Positions 35,515-43,793 of a stretch of DNA of 64,000 nt are shown here, one piece after another; the first letter of the stretch is position 1, and the number at the start of each line of letters is the position of its first letter. Origin of the DNA: Salinisphaeraceae bacterium (GTDB lineage: Bacteria > Pseudomonadota > Gammaproteobacteria > Nevskiales > Salinisphaeraceae); the NCBI GenBank assembly GCA_002683405.1, contig NYTH01000055.1:1-64000 (forward strand), in the 5' to 3' direction. The translations under genes and the position numbers were made by a program. Below the pieces are notes generated by a model. It had not been told where the DNA came from. It made no database searches and saw only the letters and a program-made list of their open reading frames with translations.

Positions 35515-36192
35515 ATGACACAGCCAACGCCGCACTGCCCGCCACCCTGGGATCTGACGGGGTGGGGCCTGATCTGCAGCTGGTTTTCGGCATCGGCGTG
35601 CGAGGCCGCAAGAGCCACGCTGACGGCCGAGCAGCAGGCCGGCTATGTGGGTGGGCCGGTCGTTCTCATGCTGGTGCGCTATGCCCGGTCCGACTGCGGG
35701 CCCTACGACGAACTGCTGTTCATTCCCGGGCGTCTGCGCGGGCCGCGAGGCGCGCGACCCCTGATTTCGCGCATCTGGGTGTCAAGCCAGGCCAGCGTAG
35801 ACAACGGTCGGCGCAACTGGGCCATTCCCAAGCAGCTTGCGCAATTCGAATTCTCGGACGAGGCGGACGGCTACTCCGCCTGCCGTATCACGGCGGCCGG
35901 ATTGCAGGCCCAGATCGACTTCCGGCGCCGGGGCGTCGGTTTGCCGGTGACCACATCGCTGCTGTCCGCTGGCATGCGCACGCTACGCCAGCCGGTGCTG
36001 AGCGAACAGGGCCGCGCCGAGGCCTGGTGCGAAACCACCGTAAGTGCCAGTGCCCGCACGCGCCTGGCGACCTGCCGCCAGCTAAGACTGTCTGGTGAGC
36101 AACTGCCGCGTGATCTGGGGCGGCCGAAGCTGTCCCTGCTGTCGGACAATGTGCGCATGCGTTTCCCCGAGCCGCGTTTCTCCGACACATGA
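35515..36192 (+). CDS. acetoacetate decarboxylase-like protein
   Basis: 225 residues. It has ADC-superfamily features: 'GPYDELLFIPGR', 'ISRIWVSSQASVDNGRRNWAIPKQLAQF' (start of the beta-cone core). The Lys in 'IPKQLA' lies where family members carry a conserved basic residue, but whether it is the Schiff-base lysine of true acetoacetate decarboxylase cannot be settled by eye. In a hydroxylase operon a keto-acid or lipid-derived substrate is possible. It starts 15 bases after the hydroxylase stop. Confidence 0.8.
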   Translation: MTQPTPHCPPPWDLTGWGLICSWFSASACEAARATLTAEQQAGYVGGPVVLMLVRYARSDCGPYDELLFIPGRLRGPRGARPLISRIWVSSQASVDNGRRNWAIPKQLAQFEFSDEADGYSACRITAAGLQAQIDFRRRGVGLPVTTSLLSAGMRTLRQPVLSEQGRAEAWCETTVSASARTRLATCRQLRLSGEQLPRDLGRPKLSLLSDNVRMRFPEPRFSDT

Positions 36193-36213
36193 AAAAGCCC
36201 GGCGTGGCCGGGC
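36192..36213 (-). terminator. rho-independent terminator for the 140-aa gene
   Basis: GCCCGGC (36197-36203), loop GTG, GCCGGGC (36207-36213). On the minus strand the hairpin is followed by TTTTT (from the AAAAA at 36192-36196), so it ends transcription of the gene at 36241-36663. Confidence 0.75.
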
Positions 36214-36240
36214 ACGAAAAGCAGCTGTCGTGATGCGGCG

Positions 36241-36663
36241 TCAGCCGGGCACGTCAATCAGCAGATTCTGAATGGCCAGGCGCTGGTAGTAGCGCAGCGA
36301 GCGGGGTTTCTCTTCGGCCAGCGTCTGCTTGATGGTGTCCGCCCGCTCGTCGGAATCGCAGCGGATCACCAGAAAGCCGGCGCCTTCGCGCGCCATGTCC
36401 AGATCCTGCTGCCAGAACTGCCCTTCGGTCCCCACGCCAATGCTCATGGCCTCCTTGAGCTGGTCCATCCAGCCCTTGTCGGCTTCCTTCTCCTCGATAT
36501 CGCGGGCCACCGCATCGGCTTTCATACGGCTGATTTCCGCCTGCGGGACATTGGCAGCTTCCAGAGCCTGCGCGCCGCGTTGCGCCGCGTCGTCATCCGG
36601 CAGCACGGCAACCACGTGATGCGTCGGATAGAAAATGCCAAAGCTTGTGTCGTTTTCGGACAT
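36241..36663 (-). CDS. hypothetical soluble protein, stress-protein-like
   Basis: 140 residues, no signal or TM helix. It opens with 'GIFYPTHHVVAVLPDDDAAQRGAQAL', reminiscent of the small regulatory ferredoxin-like fold where a beta strand (HVVAVL) leads to a helix, and repeats the pattern late ('GAGFLVIRCDSDERADTIKQTL'). A high share of acidic and Lys residues marks the middle. It is monocistronic, with its own terminator downstream. I do not recognise a named family; a general stress role is only a guess. Confidence 0.6.
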   Translation of the reverse strand: MSENDTSFGIFYPTHHVVAVLPDDDAAQRGAQALEAANVPQAEISRMKADAVARDIEEKEADKGWMDQLKEAMSIGVGTEGQFWQQDLDMAREGAGFLVIRCDSDERADTIKQTLAEEKPRSLRYYQRLAIQNLLIDVPG

Positions 36664-36984
36664 CGAATTTCCTTGTTCAAACAGTGAAAACGGGCCTTTT
36701 GAGCCCGCAATGCCGGGCGCGCCGCCAAGGCGCGCTGGACGACCCGGTCGATACGCGGCTCCGGTCCGTACCGGACGCTATGTAATTCGCCGAGCCTAGC
36801 CGGCCAGACTGTTACCTGCCGGGCGCGCAAACGCAATCATGAAAACACGGTGGCGACAAAGCCGCGACGGCGCGCGGGACGCCCCCATCGTCATGATATT
36901 CGGGCCGTTTTCCGCAGGTTCAAGCCCGCGGTTGGCCGGGGTCAGCGTGACCGTGAATAGGGGCCGGGCCCGGTCGCGGATTCG
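36664..36984. other. intergenic region without a supported gene
   Basis: 321 bases between two minus-strand genes. A small hairpin (CGGGC-CTTTTGA-GCCCG, about 36690-36706) lies just upstream of the 140-aa gene. The rest is GC-rich, with no start plus ribosome site leading to a plausible protein and no recognisable RNA. It must contain the promoter of the 140-aa gene, which I could not place with confidence. Confidence 0.5.
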
Positions 36985-38166
36985 CTAGCGCCCGGCGGCC
37001 AGGCCGCGGTAGACCTCGGTTTCGAATGCGCGAAACAGCCCCACGCAGGCCGGGTCAAAAAACGGCATGACCTGATTGAACAGGGCGCCCGTGATGCCGT
37101 TGCTGCGATCAATCCAGTAGTAGCTGTTGCACAGACCCGCCCACGACAAGCTGCCCGCCGGGCGGCCTTCCGGACTGTCCTGGGTGTTGATCAAAAAGCT
37201 CAGGCCCCATTTCTGCGGCATGCCGGGATAGAAATCGGTGTCGTTGCTCAGCGGCGGCATGGCGGTCCGCATGGGCCGCACGTTCAGGTCGCCCATCTGG
37301 TTGCCGGCCATCAGGGCCATGGTGTCGCGGCTGAGCAGGCGGCGGCCCTCAAACAGGCCGTCATTCACCAGCATGCGCAAAAAGCGCATGTAGTCGGCGG
37401 GGGTGCCGTACAGCGCCTCGCCGCCGAGCTTGATCTGAGGGTCCTGCTCCCAGATGAGCGGGAAGACCTCCAGCTGGCCGTCGGGCCCGCGGGCGTGCAG
37501 CGACGCCATCCGGCGTTTCTGGTCGTCGCTCAGGATGAAGCAGGTTTCGTCCATGCCCAGGGGGTCGAACAGCAATTCGCGCAGCAGTTCCCCCAGATCA
37601 CGGCCGGTGACTTCGGCGGCCATCAGGCCGGCCACGGAAATATTCAGGCCATATTCCCATTGCGTGCCGGGGTCGGCGACCAGCGCCGTCTCGACCGTGC
37701 CCTGCGCCGCTGCGAGCACGCCGGGTGTGCCCGTCTTTTCCTGGTAGCGCAATACGTCCGCGTTCCAGATTTCGTAGCTGTAGCCGCCGGTGTGGGTCAG
37801 CAACTGCTTGAGCGTCGGCGAACTGCGCGCCGCACGCAGTCGCGGTTCGCCATTCTCGTCGAAACCCTCGAGCACCTGCGGATTCGCGGCCCAGGGAAGA
37901 ACGTCCGCGGCCGTGGTGTCCAGCGACAGCTGGCCGCGCTCCACGAGCATCATGCAGGCGGTGCTGGTGATGGCTTTCGACATGGAGGCGATGTACTGCG
38001 GCGTGTCCACCGTAAACGGTGCGTCGCCGCCCAGCGTGGCCACACCGGCGGTCTGTTCGTAGAGCAGGCCGCTGCGGTCGGCCACCATGGCTGCGGTGCC
38101 CGGGGTGGTGCCGTCGCTTACGGCCTGTGTCAAAAGGGTGTCGATGGTCTGTTTGTCGAGCGCCAT
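36985..38166 (-). CDS. beta-lactamase-fold serine hydrolase (EstB-like)
   Basis: 393 residues from ATG 38166, which has a strong GAGGAGG site; the frame to 38307 is inside the upstream gene. SxxK motif: 'YIASMSKAITSTACMMLVERG'-like block with Ser-Met-Ser-Lys; second motif around 'HTGGYSYEIWNADVLRYQ'; third motif is W-A-G in 'LSWAGLCNSYYWIDRS', the form found in EstB-like esterases rather than KTG of beta-lactamases. It is 44 bases downstream of the acyl-CoA synthetase gene and likely in its operon, so an acyl ester substrate is plausible. Confidence 0.85.
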   Translation of the reverse strand: MALDKQTIDTLLTQAVSDGTTPGTAAMVADRSGLLYEQTAGVATLGGDAPFTVDTPQYIASMSKAITSTACMMLVERGQLSLDTTAADVLPWAANPQVLEGFDENGEPRLRAARSSPTLKQLLTHTGGYSYEIWNADVLRYQEKTGTPGVLAAAQGTVETALVADPGTQWEYGLNISVAGLMAAEVTGRDLGELLRELLFDPLGMDETCFILSDDQKRRMASLHARGPDGQLEVFPLIWEQDPQIKLGGEALYGTPADYMRFLRMLVNDGLFEGRRLLSRDTMALMAGNQMGDLNVRPMRTAMPPLSNDTDFYPGMPQKWGLSFLINTQDSPEGRPAGSLSWAGLCNSYYWIDRSNGITGALFNQVMPFFDPACVGLFRAFETEVYRGLAAGR

Positions 38167-38210
38167 GGCGCCTCCTCTTTGTTTTATTCCGGCGCGGGGT
38201 CGGTTGTTCG

Positions 38211-39794
38211 CTACTGTGCGTTGATGCCGGCCTTGTTTTCCCGCAGCACGAATTTCTGGATCTTGCCGGTCGCCGTCTTGGGCAGCTCGTCCACGAAGGT
38301 GAACCACTTGGGCGTCTTGAAGTGCGCCAGGTTGTCGCGCATGAACTCCTTGAGCGCCTCTTCGGACAGGTCGGCGCCCGGCTTGCGCACCACGAAGGCG
38401 TGCGGCGATTCACCCCACTGCTCGTGCGGCATGCCGACCACACCGGCTTCGACAACGTCCGGATGCCGCAGCAGCACGCCTTCCACCTCCACCGACGAGA
38501 TGTTCTCGCCGCCGCTGATGATCACGTCCTTGAAGCGATCGCGAATCTCGATATAGCCATCCGGATGCACCACGGCTGCATCGCCCGTGTGGTACCAGCC
38601 GCCCGCCAGCGCTTTTTCGGTGTTCTCAGGGTCGTTGTAATAGCCTTTCATCACCACGTTGCCGCGCACGACGATTTCGCCCAGCGATTCGCCGTCGTGG
38701 GGGACGAACTGGCCGTCCTCGGTCATCACACGGAGTTCACCCGAGGTCATCAGCTCGACGCCCTGGCGGGCCTTGAGACTGGCCCGGTCCGACGCGGAAA
38801 GCGCATCGTGCTCCGGCAGCGGTTCGCAGATGGAGATAAATGGCGCCGTTTCGGTGGCGCCGTAGACCTGCGTGATCTCCCAGCCCAGTTCGCCCTCGAT
38901 GCGCTCGATCGTGGCGGCCGCCGGGGGTGCGCCGGCGGTGAACAGCTTCAGGCCCTTCGGCGCCGTCTTGCGCAGCGCGTCCGGCGCATTGGCGATCATG
39001 ATGAGCACCGTTGGCGCGGCGCAGAAGAAGGTCACGTTTTCGGCGTTCATCAACCGGAAGATCTCTTCCGGCACGACCTGCGGCAGGCAAATGTGCGTGC
39101 CGCCGGCGGCGGTGATGTTCCACACGAAGGTCCAGCCGTTGGCGTGGAACATGGGCAGCGTCCACAGGTAGCGGTCGGCGGGCGTGAACGGCTGGTGCAT
39201 CAGCGTCCCCACCACGTTCATGTAGGCGTTGCGGTGGGTCATCATCACGCCCTTGGGGCGCGAGGTGGTGCCGCTGGTGTAGTTGATGGTGATCAGGTCG
39301 TTTTCGCTGATCTCGGGGGCGTCGTACCCTGCCGACGCGGCCGAGACGAGCGTTTCGTAGTCCTCCCAGTTGTCGCGGGCGCCGTCCTCGTTGCCCGACA
39401 GCGCGACGAACCGCTCCACATCCGGGATGTCGGCGCGAATGCTGTCGACCATGTCCAGGTAGTCGGCGTGCACGCACACGACCCGCGCGCCGCAATGGTT
39501 GAGAATGTACTCGAACTCCCTGGCCGCCAGCCGGTAATTGATGGGCACGAGCACCGCGCCAATCTGCGGCACGGCGTAGTAGCCGACCAGATTCGACAGC
39601 GTGTTGGGCGCGATATAGGCCACCCGGTCGCCAAAGCCCACGCCCATGGCCTGCAGGCCATGCGACCAGCGATCACACAGGTCGAGAAACTGTTCGTAAT
39701 TCAAGCGGGTATCGCCATCGACCACGGCCTCGCGCTGGCCGTGAACGCGCCGCGCCCGGCGCGCGAACTCCAGGGGGGACAATGCGATTTCCAT
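38211..39794 (-). CDS. AMP-binding acyl-CoA synthetase
   Basis: 527 residues. Motifs: 'INYTSGTTSRPKGVMMTHRN' (P-loop), 'VYGATETAPF' (acyl site), 'YHTGDAAVVHPDGYIEIRDRFKDVIISGG' and a final Lys region in 'PKTATGKIQKFVLREN'. These define a class I fatty-acyl-CoA or medium-chain synthetase. It is a different subtype from the FATP-like enzyme at 15408. It is divergent from a TetR gene and followed by an esterase, forming a two-gene operon likely controlled by that regulator. Confidence 0.92.
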   Translation of the reverse strand: MEIALSPLEFARRARRVHGQREAVVDGDTRLNYEQFLDLCDRWSHGLQAMGVGFGDRVAYIAPNTLSNLVGYYAVPQIGAVLVPINYRLAAREFEYILNHCGARVVCVHADYLDMVDSIRADIPDVERFVALSGNEDGARDNWEDYETLVSAASAGYDAPEISENDLITINYTSGTTSRPKGVMMTHRNAYMNVVGTLMHQPFTPADRYLWTLPMFHANGWTFVWNITAAGGTHICLPQVVPEEIFRLMNAENVTFFCAAPTVLIMIANAPDALRKTAPKGLKLFTAGAPPAAATIERIEGELGWEITQVYGATETAPFISICEPLPEHDALSASDRASLKARQGVELMTSGELRVMTEDGQFVPHDGESLGEIVVRGNVVMKGYYNDPENTEKALAGGWYHTGDAAVVHPDGYIEIRDRFKDVIISGGENISSVEVEGVLLRHPDVVEAGVVGMPHEQWGESPHAFVVRKPGADLSEEALKEFMRDNLAHFKTPKWFTFVDELPKTATGKIQKFVLRENKAGINAQ

Positions 39795-39871
39795 GCGTTT
39801 TTCTCCTCCGAATGATAGCCGTGCCGCCCCTGATGTTTTGGTTTGATGCAGGGCGGCTTGTAAGTCTACAT

Positions 39872-39889
39872 ACTAAACTCGAGTCCGGT
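39872..39889. promoter_or_regulatory. imperfect palindrome, possible TetR operator
   Basis: ACTAAACTCGAGTCCGGT has a perfect core ACTCGAGT and 12 of 18 symmetric positions, in the 192-base gap between the acyl-CoA synthetase and the TetR gene. The sub-motif CCGGTTAC occurs here at 39885 and again at 39967. Confidence 0.4.
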
Positions 39890-39986
39890 TACCCTAGCGG
39901 CGCAGCCGTGGGGTGGTCGCTGATCAGGCGATCTGGCGGACGCTTTCGATGATGCGCGCCCGCGAGCCGGTTACACTGATTGCACA

Positions 39987-40598
39987 ATGAACTCTGCCAT
40001 AAAAACCCGACGCATTCGCCGCTACGCCGAACAGGCGCGGGCGGAGATTCTCGATGCCGCCGAGGCGCTGCTGGCGGAGCAGCCCTACGGCGAGCTCACG
40101 GTCGAAAATCTGATGGCCCGGACCGGCATGACCCGATCAGCGTTCTACCACTACTTCAGCAATCGCGAAGCGGTGATGATCGCCCTGCTCGGCCGCATCG
40201 AATCCGATCTGCGAAAGGGCACGCTGCCCTACCTGAAGGTCGACACGGAGCTGTCCCCGCGCGAGCAGATGCGCCGGGCCATCGAAAGCGCGGTGGATAC
40301 CTTCGGCCGGCACGCCGTGGTCATCTCGGGTGTGAACCAGGCGGCGCAGCAGCACGATGCCGTGGAAGCCTACTGGCGCTGCCAGATCATAGAGCCCTAT
40401 ATCGGCCTGCTGGCCGACCTGCTGCGCGACCAGCACGCTGCCGGGCAGACGCCCATCGAACGCCCGGACGAAATTGCGCATGCGCTGCTGTTGATGAACA
40501 GCAGCCTCGTGCTGGAGTCGATCAACCGCGACAAGAGCCTGGACGGCGTAGCCGAAACGCTCAGCAGTATCTGGCTGGCAACGCTTTATCCCGAGTAA
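39987..40598 (+). CDS. TetR family transcriptional regulator
   Basis: 203 residues. N-terminal HTH: 'AEILDAAEALLAEQPYGELT' followed by 'LMARTGMTRSAFYHYFSNREAVM'. The C-terminal ligand-binding domain is of normal length and unassigned. Divergent orientation suggests it controls the acyl-CoA synthetase/esterase pair at 36985-39794. Ligand may be an acyl-CoA, by analogy with related regulators; not shown by the sequence. Confidence 0.88.
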   Translation: MNSAIKTRRIRRYAEQARAEILDAAEALLAEQPYGELTVENLMARTGMTRSAFYHYFSNREAVMIALLGRIESDLRKGTLPYLKVDTELSPREQMRRAIESAVDTFGRHAVVISGVNQAAQQHDAVEAYWRCQIIEPYIGLLADLLRDQHAAGQTPIERPDEIAHALLLMNSSLVLESINRDKSLDGVAETLSSIWLATLYPE

Positions 40599-40918
40599 AC
40601 GAGGCTGTTCAGAGCAAGCGGTATCCGGCCTGCTATTGACAGCGCGTCAGCGGTAGCCGCAGACTGACATTGACGATACGTCAATAGACGCCGTTTTTCG
40701 TACTTCTTCGGCGTCTTTGGCCGGGAGCGCGGTGCCCGCCAGGCGCCGCGATCATCTCCGGTTTGGATCGACGGGCACCCGTTCGAGCCGGCAGGCATGT
40801 CGGCAGGGTACGGCTCTTGCCCCCGCTCAGTCCCCTCGCTGAGGCGGGAGCGTGCGGCGCCGGTACCGGAATCGGGTTCCCGTCGATCCCGCTTTTTCTC
40901 CTTCTGCCCTACGGCCTC
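40599..40918. other. intergenic region with palindromes, no supported gene
   Basis: 320 bases between a plus-strand TetR gene and the convergent ktrB gene. It contains a perfect palindrome (ATTGACG-ATA-CGTCAAT, 40669-40685) and a GC-rich hairpin (CCCGCTCAG ... CTGAGGCGGG, 40822-40848) that may help end transcription from either side, though no T-tract follows the hairpin directly. Short frames here have no ribosome site and look spurious. Confidence 0.6.
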
Positions 40919-42256
40919 TCAGACCGCCAGATCCCGGGGTGGTTTGCGATAGCGGCCGGCATCCGAAGGCGGCGGGAACAGCGCAATGCCCGCGGTAATT
41001 GGCCCCAGCCGGCCAATGAACATCATGACCAGGATGATCCATTTGCCGGCATCGCTCAGGTCGGCCGTGGCGCCCATGCTCAGCCCGACGGTGCCCAGGG
41101 CGGAGGCGGCCTCGAACACCAGCGCGGCGAAATCGCCGGTTTCGGTCAACAGCAGCAGGAAGGCGCCGACGGTCAGTGACAGCAGGTAGAAACCCAGGGT
41201 GGCCATGGCCATGAGGACGCGCTCTTCACGCACCACTTCTCCCGAAAGGATGACCCAGGAATCGCCGCGGAATGCCGAGGCGATCGCGCCGAAAAAAGTG
41301 GCCACCGTCGTCGACTTCACGCCGCCGCCGGTGCCGGACGGCGATGCACCCATGACCATGGCCACGATGACCAGCAGGATGGAAGCCGCGCCCAGCCCGG
41401 CAATGGGATAGGTATTGAAGCCCACGGTGGTCATGGCGGTCATGGTCTGAAAGAAGGCAGTCAGCAGACGCTCGCCGCGACCCAGTGCCTGCAGCTGCGG
41501 GTCGGTGAGCGCCAGCAATATCGTGCCGGCTGCCGCGAGCAGCAGCGTGACCTTCAGAATGACGCGCGAGGTCAGCGACAGGCGCTTGTGCTGCGTGAGC
41601 CAGCGCCACCAGTCGCTCATGACGATAAACCCGATGGCGCCGAGATAGCTCAGCGCCGCGACCACCACATTGACGCCCAGATGCCCGCGAAAGTCTTCAA
41701 GACTGTTGTCGAACAGACTGAAGCCTGCGGTACAGAATGCCGAGATAGCGTGGAATATGCCGTGCCAGATCGGCGCATCGATGCCTGCCTGGGCGAAGGC
41801 GTGAGACAGGTAGATTGCGCCCAGTGACTCTACCGTCACCGTGAACAGCACTACCGACCGGATGAAGCGCGCCAGGTTCATGCCCGAGGGCAACACGAAG
41901 ACGGTTCGTGCAACATTCTCGTGTAGTCCATCCAGCCGATGCCGGATGGCCAGCATCATGAACGATCCCAGCGTCATGTAGCCGATGCCGCCAAGCTGGA
42001 TAAGCGAAATGATGACCAGCTCACCGAAGAAACTGTAGCTGCCGGCGGGGCTGATCGTGACCAGGCCGGTGGTGGATACCGCCGATGTGGCAATGAACAG
42101 ATGGTCGAGCAGCGCGGTACCCGGTGTGGCCTGCGATACAGGCAGACACAGCAGGATGAATCCGGCCAGCACGTAAAGCGAATAGCCGGCCACCAGCAGC
42201 GTGACTGGCCGCCGGTCGCGGATGAGCGCGGCGAAGCGGCGCCTAGCGCGGCGCAT
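40919..42256 (-). CDS. KtrB/TrkH-type potassium transporter
   Basis: 445 residues from ATG 42256, giving the usual start 'RRARRRFAALIRDRRPVTLL'; the frame to 42379 lacks support. Four P-loop regions with conserved Gly are visible: 'TSAVSTTGLVT', 'SAFCTAGFSLF', 'MTAMTTVGFNTYP' and 'ASALGTVGLSMG'. 'SPSGTGGGVKSTT' is the KtrB intramembrane gating loop. It imports K+ coupled to Na+ or the membrane potential and normally works with a cytoplasmic KtrA ring. No ktrA or trkA lies beside it in this window. Confidence 0.92.
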   Translation of the reverse strand: MRRARRRFAALIRDRRPVTLLVAGYSLYVLAGFILLCLPVSQATPGTALLDHLFIATSAVSTTGLVTISPAGSYSFFGELVIISLIQLGGIGYMTLGSFMMLAIRHRLDGLHENVARTVFVLPSGMNLARFIRSVVLFTVTVESLGAIYLSHAFAQAGIDAPIWHGIFHAISAFCTAGFSLFDNSLEDFRGHLGVNVVVAALSYLGAIGFIVMSDWWRWLTQHKRLSLTSRVILKVTLLLAAAGTILLALTDPQLQALGRGERLLTAFFQTMTAMTTVGFNTYPIAGLGAASILLVIVAMVMGASPSGTGGGVKSTTVATFFGAIASAFRGDSWVILSGEVVREERVLMAMATLGFYLLSLTVGAFLLLLTETGDFAALVFEAASALGTVGLSMGATADLSDAGKWIILVMMFIGRLGPITAGIALFPPPSDAGRYRKPPRDLAV

Positions 42257-42400
42257 GTCGGCTTCTCGATTGCGTGACGCAGGCTGCTCGCTGCCGCATG
42301 TTAACCCCCCAGGTTCAGAGAGACGGCAGATTCGGTGGGCGTGCCCGGCAAGGCAATACGCAGAAATGCGGGGTCGCAAGTAATTGGGCGTACCGGTGGA

Positions 42401-43576
42401 TCAGAAAAACGCCTGAATGCCCGTCTGCGCGCGGCCCAGAATGAGCGCATGGATATCGTGCGTGCCCTCGTAGGTGTTCACCGTTTCCAGATTCAGCATA
42501 TGCCGGATGACGTGGTATTCGTCCACGATACCGTTGCCGCCATGCATGTCGCGGGCAGTGCGGGCGATGTCCAGCGCCTTGCCGGTGGCGTTGCGCTTCA
42601 GGATGGACACCATTTCCGGTGTGGCCCGGCCCGCGTCGAACAGCCGGCCCAGCTGCAGCGATCCCTGCAGCGACAGGGCGATTTCGGTCTGCATGTCGGC
42701 CAGTTTCTTCTGCACGAGCTGATTGGCCGCCAGCGGCCGGCCGAACTGCTTGCGGTCGAGCACATACTGGCGGGCCGCATGCCAGCAGGCTTCGGCGGCG
42801 CCCATGGCGCCCCAGGAAATACCGTAGCGGGCCTTGTTCAAACAGCCGAACGGGCCGCCCAGGCCCTTGGCATTCGGCAGCCGGTTTTCCTCGGGCACGA
42901 ATACCTCGTCCATGTAAACGGTGCCGGTGAGGCTGGCCCGCATCGAGAACTTGCCCTCGATGGGCTGCGTGGTCAGACCTTTTGCGCCACGCTCGATGAT
43001 GAAGCCGCGAATGATGTCGGCTTCGTCCTTGGCCCAGATGACAAACACATCCGCAATGGGCGCGCTGGTAATCCAGGTCTTGGCGCCGGAGAGCGAGTAG
43101 CCGCCCTCCACCGGCTTCGCCCGGGTGACCATGCCGCCGGGGTCGGAGCCGTGATCGGGCTCGGTCAGGCCGAAGCAGCCCACCCACTCGCCGCTGGCCA
43201 GTCTGGGCAGATACTGCTCGCGCTGGGCTTCGGATCCGTAGGCGTGAATGGGATGCATGACCAGGCTGGACTGGACCGACAGCGCCGATCGAAAGCCCGC
43301 ATCCACCCGCTCCAGCTCCCGCGTGACCAGACCGTAGGCCACGTGCGACATGCCCGGGCAGCCGTACCCCTCGATAGTGGTTCCCAGCATCCCCAGCTCA
43401 CCCATCTCGCGATAGATGGCCGGGTCGAAGGACGCGCTGCGGAAGGCCTCCACCACGCGGGGCATTAGCGAACGGCTGGCGTAGTCGCGCACCGCGTCCC
43501 GAATGGCGCGCTCGTCGTCGTGAAGCTGGCCTTCCAGATCAAGCGGATCGGCCCAGTCGAATGCGGTCTTGCCCAT
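42401..43576 (-). CDS. gcdH: glutaryl-CoA dehydrogenase
   Basis: 391 residues from ATG 43576 (GGAAGA site). '[27 protein letters not shown]' and '[16 protein letters not shown]' are GCDH-type blocks; '[16 protein letters not shown]' is the FAD loop; the C-terminal '[20 protein letters not shown]' holds the expected catalytic Glu. The enzyme oxidises and decarboxylates glutaryl-CoA to crotonyl-CoA in lysine, tryptophan and aromatic degradation. It is divergent from the large MscS channel gene, with 217 bases between them. Confidence 0.92.
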   Translation of the reverse strand: MGKTAFDWADPLDLEGQLHDDERAIRDAVRDYASRSLMPRVVEAFRSASFDPAIYREMGELGMLGTTIEGYGCPGMSHVAYGLVTRELERVDAGFRSALSVQSSLVMHPIHAYGSEAQREQYLPRLASGEWVGCFGLTEPDHGSDPGGMVTRAKPVEGGYSLSGAKTWITSAPIADVFVIWAKDEADIIRGFIIERGAKGLTTQPIEGKFSMRASLTGTVYMDEVFVPEENRLPNAKGLGGPFGCLNKARYGISWGAMGAAEACWHAARQYVLDRKQFGRPLAANQLVQKKLADMQTEIALSLQGSLQLGRLFDAGRATPEMVSILKRNATGKALDIARTARDMHGGNGIVDEYHVIRHMLNLETVNTYEGTHDIHALILGRAQTGIQAFF

Positions 43577-43793
43577 GAGGTCTTCCGTAATGGTTGAAGG
43601 CTTCGAGCCAGGGCTTGTATCACGTTGATCGCCCCGCAGCGAAACCGGGGATTGTTGCGGACAGTACCGATTCCATTTGAAGTCATGCGGTGGATTCATT
43701 ATGTTCCGCGCCCCACTGGCAAGTGTATTCACAGGCGCTGGCGCCGCCCGGCGGGCGTTGGCCACCACGCGACGGAACGCAAAGGAGCGGGCC

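Noticed and set aside
36985-38166. Antibiotic beta-lactamase
   Set aside because: No signal peptide, and the third motif is W-A-G as in esterases; neighbours are lipid genes.
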